The translations under genes and the position numbers were made by a program. A DNA stretch of 64,000 bases, from contig JAJKFH010000385.1 in the NCBI GenBank assembly GCA_023333565.1, positions 2,604,001-2,668,000 on the forward strand, in the 5' to 3' direction. Source of the stretch: Puffinus mauretanicus. Its lineage: Eukaryota; Chordata; Aves; Procellariiformes; Procellariidae. Of this stretch, positions 46,761-59,310 are shown piece after piece (the first letter of the stretch is position 1; each line of letters opens with the position of its first letter). The notes beneath the pieces are model-generated. The model ran no database searches. It worked only from the letters and a program-made list of their open reading frames with translations, and had not been told where the DNA came from.

Positions 46761-48071
46761 TTGGGGCTGTTCAATGCTTATAGTTTCTTTCATTGAAATG
46801 GTTTGTTATTTCACCAGCAGTACTGCAGAGTTGTTCCAATCTTTTGCTTGGAAACATTTTTTTCATTATTCTACTCCGATTGCCACAAATGAAGTAAATA
46901 ATATTTAGTAAAATAAGTAATAAAAGACAATAAAAGGAAGTACTGCTAATGTAGTTCTTTCTGCCATTTAAACCTATGGGATTTTTGTAAGTTGGATTTC
47001 AAAGTCTTTGGGCAGAAACCAGCCTTTAGTTAAGTGTTTGAATAGCACAGTGGGACCCTGATTCATGGCTGGGCACTGACAAAGTAACGCCACTAAAAAT
47101 AGTTTGCAGAGTTGGGCCCTCTAGTAGCAAAAGAAAAGTCGGAGAATGCATAATTTGAAGAAATGCTCTGGCTGTTGCCAGTGGGTCTGCTGTCCCTGTT
47201 GTTATTTAAAACCAGAATTAGCCGTGCCTGTTATCTACAGCACAGTCTATCCATTCGCAGGCTGCTGGCTTCATTCTTTATTACTTTTCTAAATCGAGTT
47301 AAACGTCAATGTTCTTTGGGAGCCATAGTCAGCATTTGGGGAGACACAAGATACGACTCCACGTTATGAATACTTCAGTTGCGGAGCTGGCTGAAGAGGC
47401 TCCCGCCGCTGCCCGCGGCCATTCCTCCCCGCTCCCTGCCAGGACCCCTCTGGCTGTGGTGGAGCTCTAAAGCAGATCTGGGAAATGAATTGGTTTAAAG
47501 CTTTGGTCTAGCTTTTCTCATGGACTTATTTCGCAGGCCCATTGTACTGTGCAGCAGGGTTGGCCCAGCAGCAGGGCAGTGGAGGAAGGGAAGGAAAGAT
47601 TGAAGCACCACCGCTGTCTCCACCATTGCGTGATTCATCACATGGAATCGTGCTCCCAGGATTGTGTGCATGCTGGAAGCAGAGCCATGGTCTTCAGCTC
47701 ACGGGAAAAGGGGAATCTCTTAGCTTTGCACGAAGGTGCAAAGAGAAAGCTGGGTTGGCGGTGAACAGAACGAGTCCTGTTAGGCATCCTGAAGGGACAC
47801 AGAATGTGCGTACTCCAAAAGCAGGTGGATGTTCCCAAAATGCCATGTGGAATTCGCATAGATAAGGGTATTCGCAATCCCAGAATTGCACAAACCATAT
47901 ATTTTTGCATAAGAAGCTACAACAGAAAGAAAAACTTGCTTTCCAGGAGAGAAGTGCGGAACTATGGGATCACTTTTTTTATATACCAGATTCAGAAGTC
48001 TTAGCTTTTTGCCAGAGATCTTACAGGTTATTTACTGGTTAAATTCTTGAGACTTTGAATCAGAAGCAAAA

Positions 48072-48128
48072 AGGTTTTTTGTTTAAAGAGTTGGGGGTTT
48101 TTTGTTTTTTTGGGTTTTTTTTGCTTTC
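48072..48128. repeat. T/G-rich low-complexity tract
   Basis: Repeated T runs broken by G runs (GGGGG, GGG). Low complexity; no further meaning seen. Confidence 0.5.
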
Positions 48129-49680
48129 TACATAAAACCAGTAGTATCTGCAAGATGAAAATCCGGAATGGGTGGATTTCCTTAACTTCTGACTGATGGT
48201 CGGGGTGGATTTATAGCAGTGGATTTAGAAGTGCTCACAGGAGTGGCCTGGCCTGTGTAATAGCTATGAACAATATCCACGTGCAATGAAGAAACACCTT
48301 TCAACTATATCAGAAGACGTAACTTCCTGAGACATTAGAATGAATTTCTGATCTGGAATCTGGGCCAAGCGGTTGAAGACAAAAGTTCTTGTTGGCAGGC
48401 TGTGCTCCGGTGATCACAGAGACATCTCCAGGATGCTCCATTAGGGCCGCAGGTAGAGTCATCTCACGGGAGCCTCTAACCAGAGAAAGTTGGAAGAAGC
48501 GGGGAGGCCTGAGCTGTAGCAGCATGTTGTAGTTACGCCCTAGTGAGGTGAGATCATTTCTCTTTGTAATCTCAGAATTGAAAGTAGAAGCTGAATGACA
48601 GTGTCATTAAGAAGTTGATATTTAACGTGTTTACAGCGCTCTCAGTTCCCACACCCTTTGGGACCAAACTCCAGAATCCTGAAATCTGGGACTCTTCCAG
48701 AGAAAAACCCTTCGTTAGTGGGGCGAACTAAGTGGCAGTTCCTGAATGTCTCACACTGCTTTTCTGAGAAGTTGTTTGTTTAGTTTTGCAGTCTCTGCAA
48801 CGTCATAGCTTTGTTTTTTCCATTTAGACATTTTATCAGTACAGTGTTTAAATACAGCCTCTCCAGGAGCCTAGAGGTTCATCTTGGTAGAATACCAGGG
48901 CACGGATCCTCCTAGCTGACCAGTGCCAGCACGCATTTCTTCATGATGCACCCAGCCTCGTGCAGCCTAAGCAGGGATGAACACCGAATACAAAATCTTT
49001 GAAGGGTGGGTTGGAAGTGGCAGTGAACAGGCTAAAAAATGGCTTAGCAAAAGACATTCTGCCATTATTCTTGGGCAGTCTGTGATAGTGGCTGGGCTTG
49101 TAAAACAAATCTGACAGCGTGGCTACCTGAGCAAGTTACAGTGAGGCAACTGGAAGATCATGTGTGAATGGTGAGCATGTGTTGCATGATCTTTTTCAAT
49201 GACTGTGCACCGAGCTGCCTTGCATTTACCACGGAGTAAGAGCGTACGCACGGACAGTTACAGTAGAGCATCTGTTCTGCAGTAAATCCAGATGCCGGTT
49301 ACCTCGCAGTAATGTGTTCACGGAGGCATACCCTTAATTATCCTAAATAGACAAATGCATGATGCAGACTGAAGATTTCAGACATACGGACATGCCAGAA
49401 GTTTCGAATCTCTTGTGGGTGAGGCTTTAGAAATGTCTTGAGGGGTTACCAGAACTTGTTGCAGCCCCAGGTCTGCTTCTGAATGATGTGTCAGCACTTG
49501 TTTAAGATAAATATTACAAGACTTGTAGGAATCATCAGAGAAAATTTTCACAAGTAACTTGGAAATCAAAGTCTTGTTGACTTCTAATGAGACTTTGGTG
49601 TGCAAATCACTTGGAGTTTTTTGAAAATCTTGTCCATTTTCTTTCTAGCCAAAATCTGTTTCATGCTCCAGTGGCAGAAA

Positions 49681-49705
49681 TCCTTCCTTCCTTCCTTCCT
49701 TCCTT
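49681..49705. repeat. TTCC tetranucleotide microsatellite
   Basis: Just over six perfect TTCC units. It produces a spurious KEGR-type repeat in minus-strand translation. Confidence 0.9.
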
Positions 49706-50299
49706 GAAGCAAAAATTTAATTGGGATCTGTACTTTTCTGGCACTGGAAGAGAAATACCACATCCCATTAGATATTTCCCCCTGATTTTTGAAGCACAGA
49801 AGTTTGTCTGCGCATGAATTGCGATAAACTATTTGGCCTGAGATAAAATGGTAGAATTTCTCCAATTGCAAATTCCTACCAACCTAATTGCCTACCATAG
49901 CTAAAATATGAAAGGTGCTTAATAATAAATAAAGCATTATTTTTGTTTACTCTATTTTTACTTACCCATGTGAATTCCTTGATGTCAATTTGTTCATATA
50001 TTGCAAGTGGAAATGAAAAGCAAATCAGTGGCAAATCGAAACAATTTGGCAGCATAGACACGGTAAATTATCCAGCTGCAAAATGATACCAATAGTGCTG
50101 AGTAAATAATTCCTCTAAAAAACTTTAGTACTTTGTGGATTGTTTGCAGGAAGCATCTCATTATCTCAGTTGTGTGTATGAATTTCTAAGAAGATTATTT
50201 AGTGTGTAATTTCCTTGTCAAATTCCAATATCCAAGACCTCAAAGGAATTTAGGGCTCTTATCCCTCACTGGAATCTACATCATTCTTGATTTCAGTAG

Positions 50300-50420
50300 A
50301 AATGTAAGCATTAAACATGCTAATCCTGAACATTGTGGTACCTACATTTCACATGCTAATTGGAATTTTTAACAATCAAATTAAGCATTAAGTTGCAATT
50401 CCCGTCACCTCTTGTTTGCC
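50300..50420. promoter_or_regulatory. candidate homeodomain-rich element with direct repeat
   Basis: ACATGCTAAT occurs twice (50315-50324 and 50351-50360), with GCTAATCC (bicoid/OTX-like), CAATCAAATTAAGCATTAAG and ATTTAATTGC close by. No ORF or repeat family. Function is inferred from motif density. Confidence 0.25.
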
Positions 50421-53400
50421 ATTTAATTGCTGGATACCTACTCTGAGCTCATCATTCAGCTTGATAATCAGTGAAGAGAGGAACTGCTGAGGAATTGTTT
50501 CTCCAATATGACAAGTAAGAGGCCACTCTTCCAAGGGCCCTGTCTTTCTGGTTGCCTGTCTAGGATGGGTGAAATGAGTTTGTCTGGGCAACCACCACGC
50601 AAACTTCAGAGCCAAGTGAGCTGGTGCTCTGCAGACGGAGCTACTTCTCACAGCTCAGCACACACAGGGATGCATTCTCCTATCCCACTTCTATCTGTGA
50701 TGTGCATTTTTCTGGGGTTGCAGTCTGCAGTTATGCGTGCAAATACTCAGCTAGCTTTAATCAAGCTACCTGTAGAAGTTCAACTGAATCATCTCAGCAG
50801 TCCATGCAAGCTTATTTATTTACATCTCTAACCTTAAAGACAAGCTTCCAGATGGGAAGGAGATAGGCTATATATCTTTTTTTGAAGCTGTTCCACTTTG
50901 TGCAGGACAATTACGTATTTATTTAGCTAGACAGCAAAGGGAAGTCTAGTGGTCAATGATATGGCAGATAAGGCCTTCACCTTAGCCACTGAGTCGCAGA
51001 GCTGCATATTTCACTATCTTGCATCCGTCATTCCGTACTGGTATGTTCTGCAAGCAAAGAATCCGAATGATGAATGAAAGTCTTTTTCCTGATACGACAT
51101 TTAGCCCCAAACCCCTCTGTTTAAAGTGCGGCGATGCCCTTCTGTCTGACTTTTAAAGGTCAATTTCTACCTGGTATTGAATTATTTTCTGCTGTTAAGT
51201 ACATTGGTCCTGTCCTTGATTTACACTGAGTATCCATCCACTGCCGCACCTGAGAGAACGTCCCAGCCCTGAGCTCAATTTGGGCAAAGGGGGACATTAC
51301 ACAACATTTTGCTTGGGACGGCAGCAACCAACTATAGCATCATCTCCGAAGCACACTGAACAGCTAGTGTGGTCTGAAACCATTTATATACATTTCTGTG
51401 CAATTGTATTTTCAGGAATATGTGTGTGATGCAAAAGGAGACAGAAAAATATGCAGGTGCTTTGGATAGCCTCCAAACTAAAATAAGAGGAAAGGGGCAA
51501 ATCAGAGTAAAGCAGATTTTGCAACTCATCAGAGAGTTCCTGGGCGGAGCTAATTACTACTCCCTAAAAACTCGAGTGACTGAACATCTCATGCCTTCTG
51601 AACACTGGCTAGATATTCTTTGTTTCATACCTGTTGTGTTTTCATGAATGACTTCATTTGGCTCTGTGGTCAGTACAGCCCACATAATTTCAGGCCTTGG
51701 ACTTCATGCCTGACTTAAGAACCGCTTTGATACAATCAGCCCCTCCTTCATTTATCAAGCCTTTATGCAGAGGCAGCATTACTGGTATCTGGGGTCTCTG
51801 GTGGGTGTACATCAAGATGTAGTCTTACTAATCACCTAGGGAACTCTTCAAAGGTGGTAACTCATTCTGATCCCTGTGGTTCATTTTCCAGCTGCCCAGA
51901 CAGAGACATGAAGCTCGACTTGCAGAGCGGCGAGCACTCGCAGCTGCCTGCTCCGTCACAGCATCAGTCCTAGGGTGGAAGGGGGCCTCTGCCTCGGGCA
52001 GGACCTTCCCTCTCCCTGAGCTTGGTTCTGCAGCTGGGAGAATCAGACCAGGGGCCTTTGATTTGATCTGATTTTTAACACAGTAGCGGTGTATGCACTG
52101 TGCTAATTTTTCTGTAGCACTTTTTGAGGATGCCTGGGGAGAGTTCCTCGATCTGGTCATAAGCAGATTGATGAGGATAAAATGGTGACTGCTTTTTTCC
52201 TAGACAACAAGTGGCTGTGGAGAGTCATGCTGGATTGTAATGTTTACGGTCCAGTGATTTCCCCTTCAGGTGGCCATCAGTAAGGGTCAGTTTCCAGAAT
52301 AAATCAGACTTTGGGGCAGATTAGGATAAGGCATCATCTAAAAGCATATTGAGAAGTCTGCATAAATGGTCAAAGCCAGACATTGCCATCTTTAGGGTCC
52401 TGCTTGTACCCCTCCTTAACGCTGCAGCTTCCAGACCCAGCCTACATATTCCAGAAGCCTCCTCAAACCCCCTCTCCTCTCTGGGGTTTTCACCTAACTC
52501 AGGCGCTCCGCAGAGCTCTGACGGCCTGAAGCTCTTGGTGCTGGAGCCAGGAGCTGGACAGACAGCAGCCTTGTAACTCTCTTTGTGCCTAACTAGGAAC
52601 TGTAAAATAAGGTGATGTCTTCCACTGACATATTTTGAAATTGAGGCATTTTGTGAAATGGTTGGACACTGTGTCCATGTCTTTTCCAGTTTGGGGTTGG
52701 ATGTTGTGCATTAAATAAGGTGGTGGACCACATACTGCCCTGCAAGGGTAAAGCAAAGTACCAAATGGTATTGAAATGCACTTTTTCTGCGTTGCTTGCT
52801 GCTTGCAGGGATCCTGGGAAAAATATAGTGATAACACGATGTGATAATACAAGTAAAGGGTATATCATCATTCATTCTTCCAACGGGCTAAGTAAAGTTG
52901 CTTGTTCAACTAATTAAGGAGGGAGGAGGGGGCTTTGTAGGCTTCATGATGTGTTTTTGTTTTGTGGTAAATGTGTGTGCACATGTGCAGTCTTTTAGGT
53001 GGTTTTAGTATGTATAATTTCCCTTTTCACTTGGTTAATCACTTCACAGAATGGAAACTTTCATTTCGGGGAACGTCACAGTGAATATCTCCCTAAAGGT
53101 GGATAGTTTGTTCCACCTATTAATCCTGCATAAGCTCTGCATAAGCAGTGAGGGAGTTGTAGCTCCAGAGAGTTTCCAAACCCTTTTGCTATAATACTTT
53201 GATTTTTCTAGTGAAGTCTTTGGTTTCATCTGATTATATTTCTTAACTTAATGCATATTTTGCTGAAGATCCCAAAGCAAGTAATAGGATGATATAATGG
53301 ACAGAATTAATTCCCTGACGCCGCTGCACGCTTCTGTACGGGATAGGCTTGAAAGTGTCCTGCAGAAGAAACACAAGGACAAGTTCCAGGTGATGATCAG

Positions 53401-55489
53401 AGCAGCCACCAAACCACTGCAGGCTACCGGGGACTGTGTGGTTAAGCACCTTATGTGCATGCTGAAGCTACCACTTAAGGCTGTGTCTTTTTTAAGTTCA
53501 TTCACTTTGCACAGTTCCTGGTGCTTCATATTAAAACCCAGTCTCTCGAGACAAAAGCAATAGATATGCAAAGGCTCACGATGTAGTGCAAATGGGTATT
53601 TAGAGCCACAGAGTGTGGAAGACTATTCATCTGTGACAACCTTTTTCACTTCCTGCAGAGCACCCCACAAGGACTTGTGAGATCAAGAACCGATTGCAGG
53701 CAGGCAGTGAGAGATATGCATGATAAGGCATAAAGTCAGCAACCTCATACGCATTTTCAGTTTCAGGCACCACCAGCTGAGACTGTCAGACTCCTTAGCA
53801 TCACATTCCTTTAAATCTTTCTGTTTGCTATAATTTGAGTCTCTAGAGAAGGATGCCAGTGGACAGCCAGTTCACTGTTCACAGTGATGGGTAAGCGTGC
53901 AGCAGATCAAGAGAATTCTTTGAAAGCAGCTATAAACACTAAGGAAGTGGTTGCATGCACTTTTTCAAAATATTTTAACCGCTTGTTAGTTCAAGGAAAT
54001 CATTGTGATCTATGGAATGCAAAAGCGTGTTTCTTTTTTCTTGTATGTTTGCAGCAGCAGGTAGGTGGTGGGATGTATGAAGCATCTTGAGTAGGGATGA
54101 ATGAACCACTTTGAAAGAAGAAAGACTCTCTCCCAGGATTTTGCCTGGTTTTTGAACCAAACTTTTAAGCTCGGGAAATTTTCACATGCTGGTTAGGCTC
54201 AGGCATAAAAAGGACATAATTTGTTCAGACAGATTTTTGTTCTGACGTTTCCAGATTAACATTGCGAAATCAAGTTCAGAAGATGCTAAAAGGCTTTTAA
54301 GGTATTTTTCAGAACAAGGCTGGAGTGTGAGCTCAAGCCCTTTTGAGAGCTGTCCACCATCAACTCTAATTTTTGAAGGAAGGGGCAAGGAAACAGAATT
54401 CCTGCATAAATCATCTACACAGAATCGACGTGTGTCCTCATTTTGTTTAACCTAGTAAAGTTGCTGAGAGATTTGGTTTGGTAGGGAAGCTGGAGTTGTG
54501 CGTGACTCATGAAGAGACTCTTGGCTAATCTGACTATTTGAGGGCATTGAATAGCTTAGTGAAACACATTTTGGACAACTACATTTTCAACCCATTCTGT
54601 GAGAACCAACTGTGTTCCACAGAGCAGCTGCGATAACCTCTGACTAATTGGCTTTTCAGAAGGTTACCTGCTGAGAGCATCTGCCATGACATCCATTCTC
54701 CCAGAAATGTTTCATCTCCGAATTGCCTGATGCAGGCTATAGAGCCCAGCATCACAGGCAAGAAGTGAGTTTTCTCTTGAGTGAGAATATAGGGGGAAGG
54801 ATTTGCCCGACCTTGTTGAATGTTCATCATCTGTCTTGAAGCACTGAGCATCCTGTCTAAATTGCCTTTTGAAGGCCACCCTGAAGCCTTCCTTGAGATG
54901 AGATTTGCCGTTGATCCAGACAACGAATCTGTGAGCGAGCCAGCATCCCGCATACCCACGTACTTGCGATGGCTTATTAGGGCTTTCACACTGCGTCAGG
55001 CAGCGTCACGCACAGTGCCGTGCCCGAGCAGGCTGTGCGCAAGCTGTATGCCAGCTGCCGCCTCAAAGCCCTTGTGTGGACCTGGGACCACTCGGAGTGA
55101 GCAGTGTAGCAATACATAAATAACGCCAAGGAGTTTATTGTATGTAAAGTCATTCTCTTCCATAGATCTCATACAGGAATATTCAGTAGCGTATTTATGG
55201 TGATGGTATCAACAAATATTAAAACTATTCAGGAGAATTAAAAGTACCTGGTTATGGGAGCAAGTTGTCCAGAAGAAGGTCTTCAGAAAAAGAAACCCTG
55301 AATACATCCTTGCAGAAATAGCAATTCACGTGTTGGCTGCTGTTTGTTTTAAAGACTCTGCTCCTGGAGTCTTGTGATGTACATCAGTGTCGCTGATCAT
55401 TTGAACAAAAAATGTCTTGTTTCATGGTTAGGTTTCATAGTTCATGACAGATTTGTCCTAACTGTATCTAAAAAAAGTAGGGGTGAAGG

Positions 55490-55580
55490 GAAAGCAACAA
55501 TTATTTTTAATTTATAATTATTTTGCATGACCTCATTAATGAATATTGAACGCTTGGGATTAGGATTACTGCGTTTTAGA
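55490..55580. promoter_or_regulatory. candidate TAAT-rich conserved element
   Basis: AATTTATAATTATTTTGCAT is followed by GACCTCATTAATGAATATTG, packing several homeodomain-type cores and a partial octamer in 60 bases. Confidence 0.2.
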
Positions 55581-55969
55581 CTCTAGATGTTGCGCTCATA
55601 GATCCACCTTTTCTGTCAAGCTACTCCAAAACTAAAACCTTGGTTTCCTGCTTGGCAAGCAAATTCAAAAATCAAAAGCAAGAAGAGACTTCCTTCCTTT
55701 CCCCCTCGGTATTTTTCTACCGTATTGACACTGCGTTTGACAAATAACATTAAATAACCTTCAAGGCTGTATCAGCTACCAGGTCTTAGTAATAAGGGGA
55801 AAATCAGGCAAGCCAGACCAAGACATGACTGGTTGGGAATCAAAACAAAATTGGCAGTCTTTTCAAAAACCATCCACATCTCTGTTTTCTCTCTTGGCTG
55901 CTGGGTGTTGCATTCAGTCCATTGATTAATGTGTCACCGCTTAACACAGGCTGCTGGGCTGTGGCACTT

Positions 55970-56075
55970 GCAGCGAGGCAGCTTGCTGTCTGTGTGCAGC
56001 CCGAGGCTTGACTTGCTGCCTGCTCCGGCGAGAGGAGGCGGCGGGGAGGTGGACGGAGCAGGCTGGCGAGCGTTG
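55970..56075. promoter_or_regulatory. small CpG-rich patch
   Basis: It stands out by GC and CpG (CTCCGGCGAGAGG, GGCGGCGGGG, GGCGAGCG). It is shorter than a normal CpG island. AAGGTAACC at 56129-56137 could serve as a plus-strand splice donor if this were a first exon, but no acceptor or transcript evidence exists. Confidence 0.2.
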
Positions 56076-59047
56076 CTTTGCCACCTCCTCCATGCTGGCT
56101 CCAGCTAGCTACAAGTGTGTAAACATTTAAGGTAACCTTGGGTCTCTGGCACTGTTGACTCTGCTTATCAGCGACCTGTTAGGTAATAAGGATGTGCAGC
56201 AATAGCTGCATTTACCTAGAGGTTAAAAGAACTGGTGCTGTTCTCCACCCAGAACAGTAATGGGGGGGTTTTGTGATAAAGTGAAACCAAACTCTGCTAC
56301 AACTTCGGTCTTATCTGACCTGAGGCAAATGGTTCCTGTCCCTGCCAAGGCTGCCCTGTGGTGACTGACCGGGATCAGCAGCTCCCCAAGTAGATATTTT
56401 GGTTTTACATTAACTTCCATGAGCCTCACAGAGACACCTCGTGCTGTCACACCTCAGTGGTAATAATTCAATGCACAATAAAGAAAAGGGTAAATCTACG
56501 AATGGGCTGCCAGCCATTTCCTTTTGTCAGTGTACAAAATTCTTCAAAGGTAGCGATATCTCTATTTAGTAAGTAGCAAGATGCAACGAGTCTGCAATAA
56601 TGTACAGCATATTATAATGTCTCAAGTGACATGAGAAGCATGAAGCGAGATACCTGTGGCCTTTCTGACACAGGAAAAATACTAGTAAATGTAGCTGAAT
56701 GCAGTTTTTCACCAGACACCAGGGAATAGTTGGTAGATGGGTGTTGGAAATAGGCATTTTTCATAATAATCCCATGTTTGAAATGTCCTGACCTTAGAAA
56801 TACGGTATAAAATTAGTTCCAGGAGAAGAAACGTATCAAAGGTAACAGGTGCTTGTTTCCTTCATCAGAATTCCTCAATTATGAAAATGTGACAAACAGA
56901 TAATACTGCTAGGTTGAGCTGAATTCACATGTTTAAAATGAATGAAAAATATGTCCCTTTCCCAGTTAGAAAAAAACCACACAGTACAAGTACTCAAAAA
57001 ATGAAATACATCTCTGGCTTTGAAATGATGGTTGTCTTTCTGCAGCAGCTTCTTGAAAATGTCATGTGAGATTAGATCTGTACGCCGTTGTGTTGGTAAG
57101 CGTACGAACCCCCTGCAAAGGGCCATCTTCGTTCCAAGAGCTTGCAGTCTCAGGCAAGGTTTTCAAAGACAACTGCTCTTGTGATATCTTTTAAAAAGAT
57201 CTTACTTTCAGAAAACACTGGGTACGTAGTTAGAAAATCAGGGTCCTTAGAGGAACCTCCAGCTGGGCACCAAAAATTAGATAGGTAACGAGGAAGAATA
57301 AGTGCTTCTGAAACCCTGGCCTCAAAAGACATAGTGAGAAGAAAAGAGAAGAAACAGGCCAGATCACCACTAAATCCTCAGTTCGCTTGCACTAAATGCA
57401 GACTTAAGAGAATTATGACTTTTCCCTTGGTCAGTGTCACCGGTTGTGTCCAGACTGGCTCTGCTAGGTGTCCTGCATGGCTCGAAGCGGTTGCGCTCCC
57501 TCTGCGGTGTGGATGAGCTCAGGTTGGGACCAGTCCCCATTTCTCCTCGTTCACAGGTTTCTGTCGGAAGGGCCGGCTGGCTCATTTCAAACTTAAGCAC
57601 GAGTACAAGCCAACAGCTTAGGCAATGTGAATGATTGGGGAATTTCAGCACGAGTGCAATCCTGAGGCCTGACCTGATATAATTAGCCAGTTTACCCATT
57701 TTGTTCTAGTCCTGCAACTCTGTGGCAAAGTATTTTCCATTGCTTGGGAGAACCTTTCAAATTTTCCCTTCTTTGTGGCAGATGAGCTATTTAACCTCAA
57801 AAAAAGTCCTGTTTCTCCTTTGTGAGACAGGCCCGTCTCTGTTGATGCTACATAGATGAGAGATATCCTCCAGTTCACCTGGAATCAAACACTTTTGAGG
57901 TGAGGTACCAGTTTGCCTCTCTCCAAGTTTAAAACCTCCCCCAGATTTCCCCTTTATCTTCGTACCTGCTTAATGCCACCATTGCTTTCTTTTCTGTCCT
58001 GGGGGATGAGGTCAGTTATCTGTCTAGACCAGCTGAAGGCTCAAGACCTTCCCATCCGTTCTTCCATGGAATAAAACAGTTGCTGGGTCACAAATGTGCA
58101 TCTTTCTCAGGCCACTACTGATGTGGGTATCTCATGTAGTAGATGACAGTAGACGGTGGTTCACTAGAGAACCTTGAGAATAAAAGCAAGGCAGCTGTAA
58201 AAACAGAAATCAAAAGTAGTACCATAATCAGGCGAATATACCCGCATAAGGAAGGAAATAGCTGAGGAGACTGTTTTTTATTGTTCCTCTATTTCATAGG
58301 CCGTATTTAGACTGAGGGATAAAGTGCTCATGGCAGGGTGTGGGGTTTTTTATAAAATCTTATTCAGCATTCTTCCAGCACCTGCTGGTTTAACATCCCA
58401 TCCTTTCCCTGCTCGATCAGACCTTCATGTCCATTTCCGCAAGGGTTTGGGCTTGGGAGAGGCGAATATGGGCAAACTGACAGCTTGGCAGAGCCAGTCA
58501 GCCTGCACCCCACAGAGAATACCCCGCCGGGCGTGATTTTGAAGGGGTGAGAAGCAAAAATCCACTGCCAGCCTGAGTTTCAGCTGACGTGAATGCTGCC
58601 TTGGCAGCATCGGTATCCCGTTAGCTTCACAATCTGGAATCTGGCCCAAAAAACCCAACGATCCAGCTCTTCCCACACATACAGACACGTACATTCATGC
58701 AAGAAGCAGGACACCAGCTGGAAAGGGTGCAAAGCCCACCCCCACGAGTCCCATCCCAGCACTGCCCTGGTCAGAGATCTGGCTGGTAAAACTGGTGATG
58801 GGTGAGGGCTCTGTGAGGAACCAAGCTGTGTCCAAACACATTGAAATAACACGGTGGTGAACTTGCCTCTGCGTGGCACCTTGGCTCCAGGGGCTAGCGT
58901 CAGCCTGTGAGGGGTTTACATGCATTTTCGTGGCTGCTTACTGAATGAACGACTGAACGCGCTTCAGTGTGAGCAGTCCTGCATGGGCACTCGTCTCCTG
59001 GTCAGAAGGGCAGAACAGGGAACACAAATCCCCATCAGAAAATGTAT

Positions 59048-59310
59048 AATCATAACATAATTTGGGTTGGGAGGGACCTCTGGAGATCATTCCACTCAAC
59101 CGTGCTCAAAGCAGGGCCAAGTTAGGTTGTTCAGGCCTTGTCTGGTTGAGTTGCGGATATCTCCGTAGGTGGAGATCACACAAGCTGGTCAGGTAACTTG
59201 TTCCAAAATTTCACTAGGAAGAATTTTTTTCCTTGTATCTAACTAGAATGTCCCTTGTTCCATCTTATGTCTACTACCTCTTGTCCTTTGCTGTGCATCT
59301 CAAAGAAGAG
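59048..59310 (-). mobile_element. old CR1 LINE 3' fragment
   Basis: AATCATAACATAATTTGGGT and GGGAGGGACCTCTGGAGATC are a CR1 3' UTR on the minus strand. To the right AGGAAGAATTTTTTTCCTTG and CTACCTCTTGTCCTTTGCTG correspond to the end of ORF2. The tail octamers are mutated (ATAACATAA instead of ATAGAATAA) and no frame is preserved, so this is an old, 5'-truncated copy of a third CR1 type. The right border is approximate. Confidence 0.82.

Larger units (their letters stand above)
45266..59047. other. unique-looking non-coding stretch
   Basis: Nearly 14 kb without a recognisable gene or interspersed repeat. Notable contents: an AT-rich motif-dense block (46430-46760), GC/CpG-rich patches (47385-47450, 54945-55060, 55970-56075), a TTCC microsatellite (49681-49705), a homeodomain-rich block with a 10-bp direct repeat (50300-50420) and a TAAT-rich block (55490-55580). 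Open frames up to 136 codons (54579-54989, minus) have no identifiable domain. Confidence 0.45.

Noticed and set aside
53297..53563. 88-codon plus-strand frame with a soluble, charged first half
   Set aside because: Its first half looks protein-like, but no family is recognised, the opposite strand is also open over the same bases and there is no splice context that singles it out.
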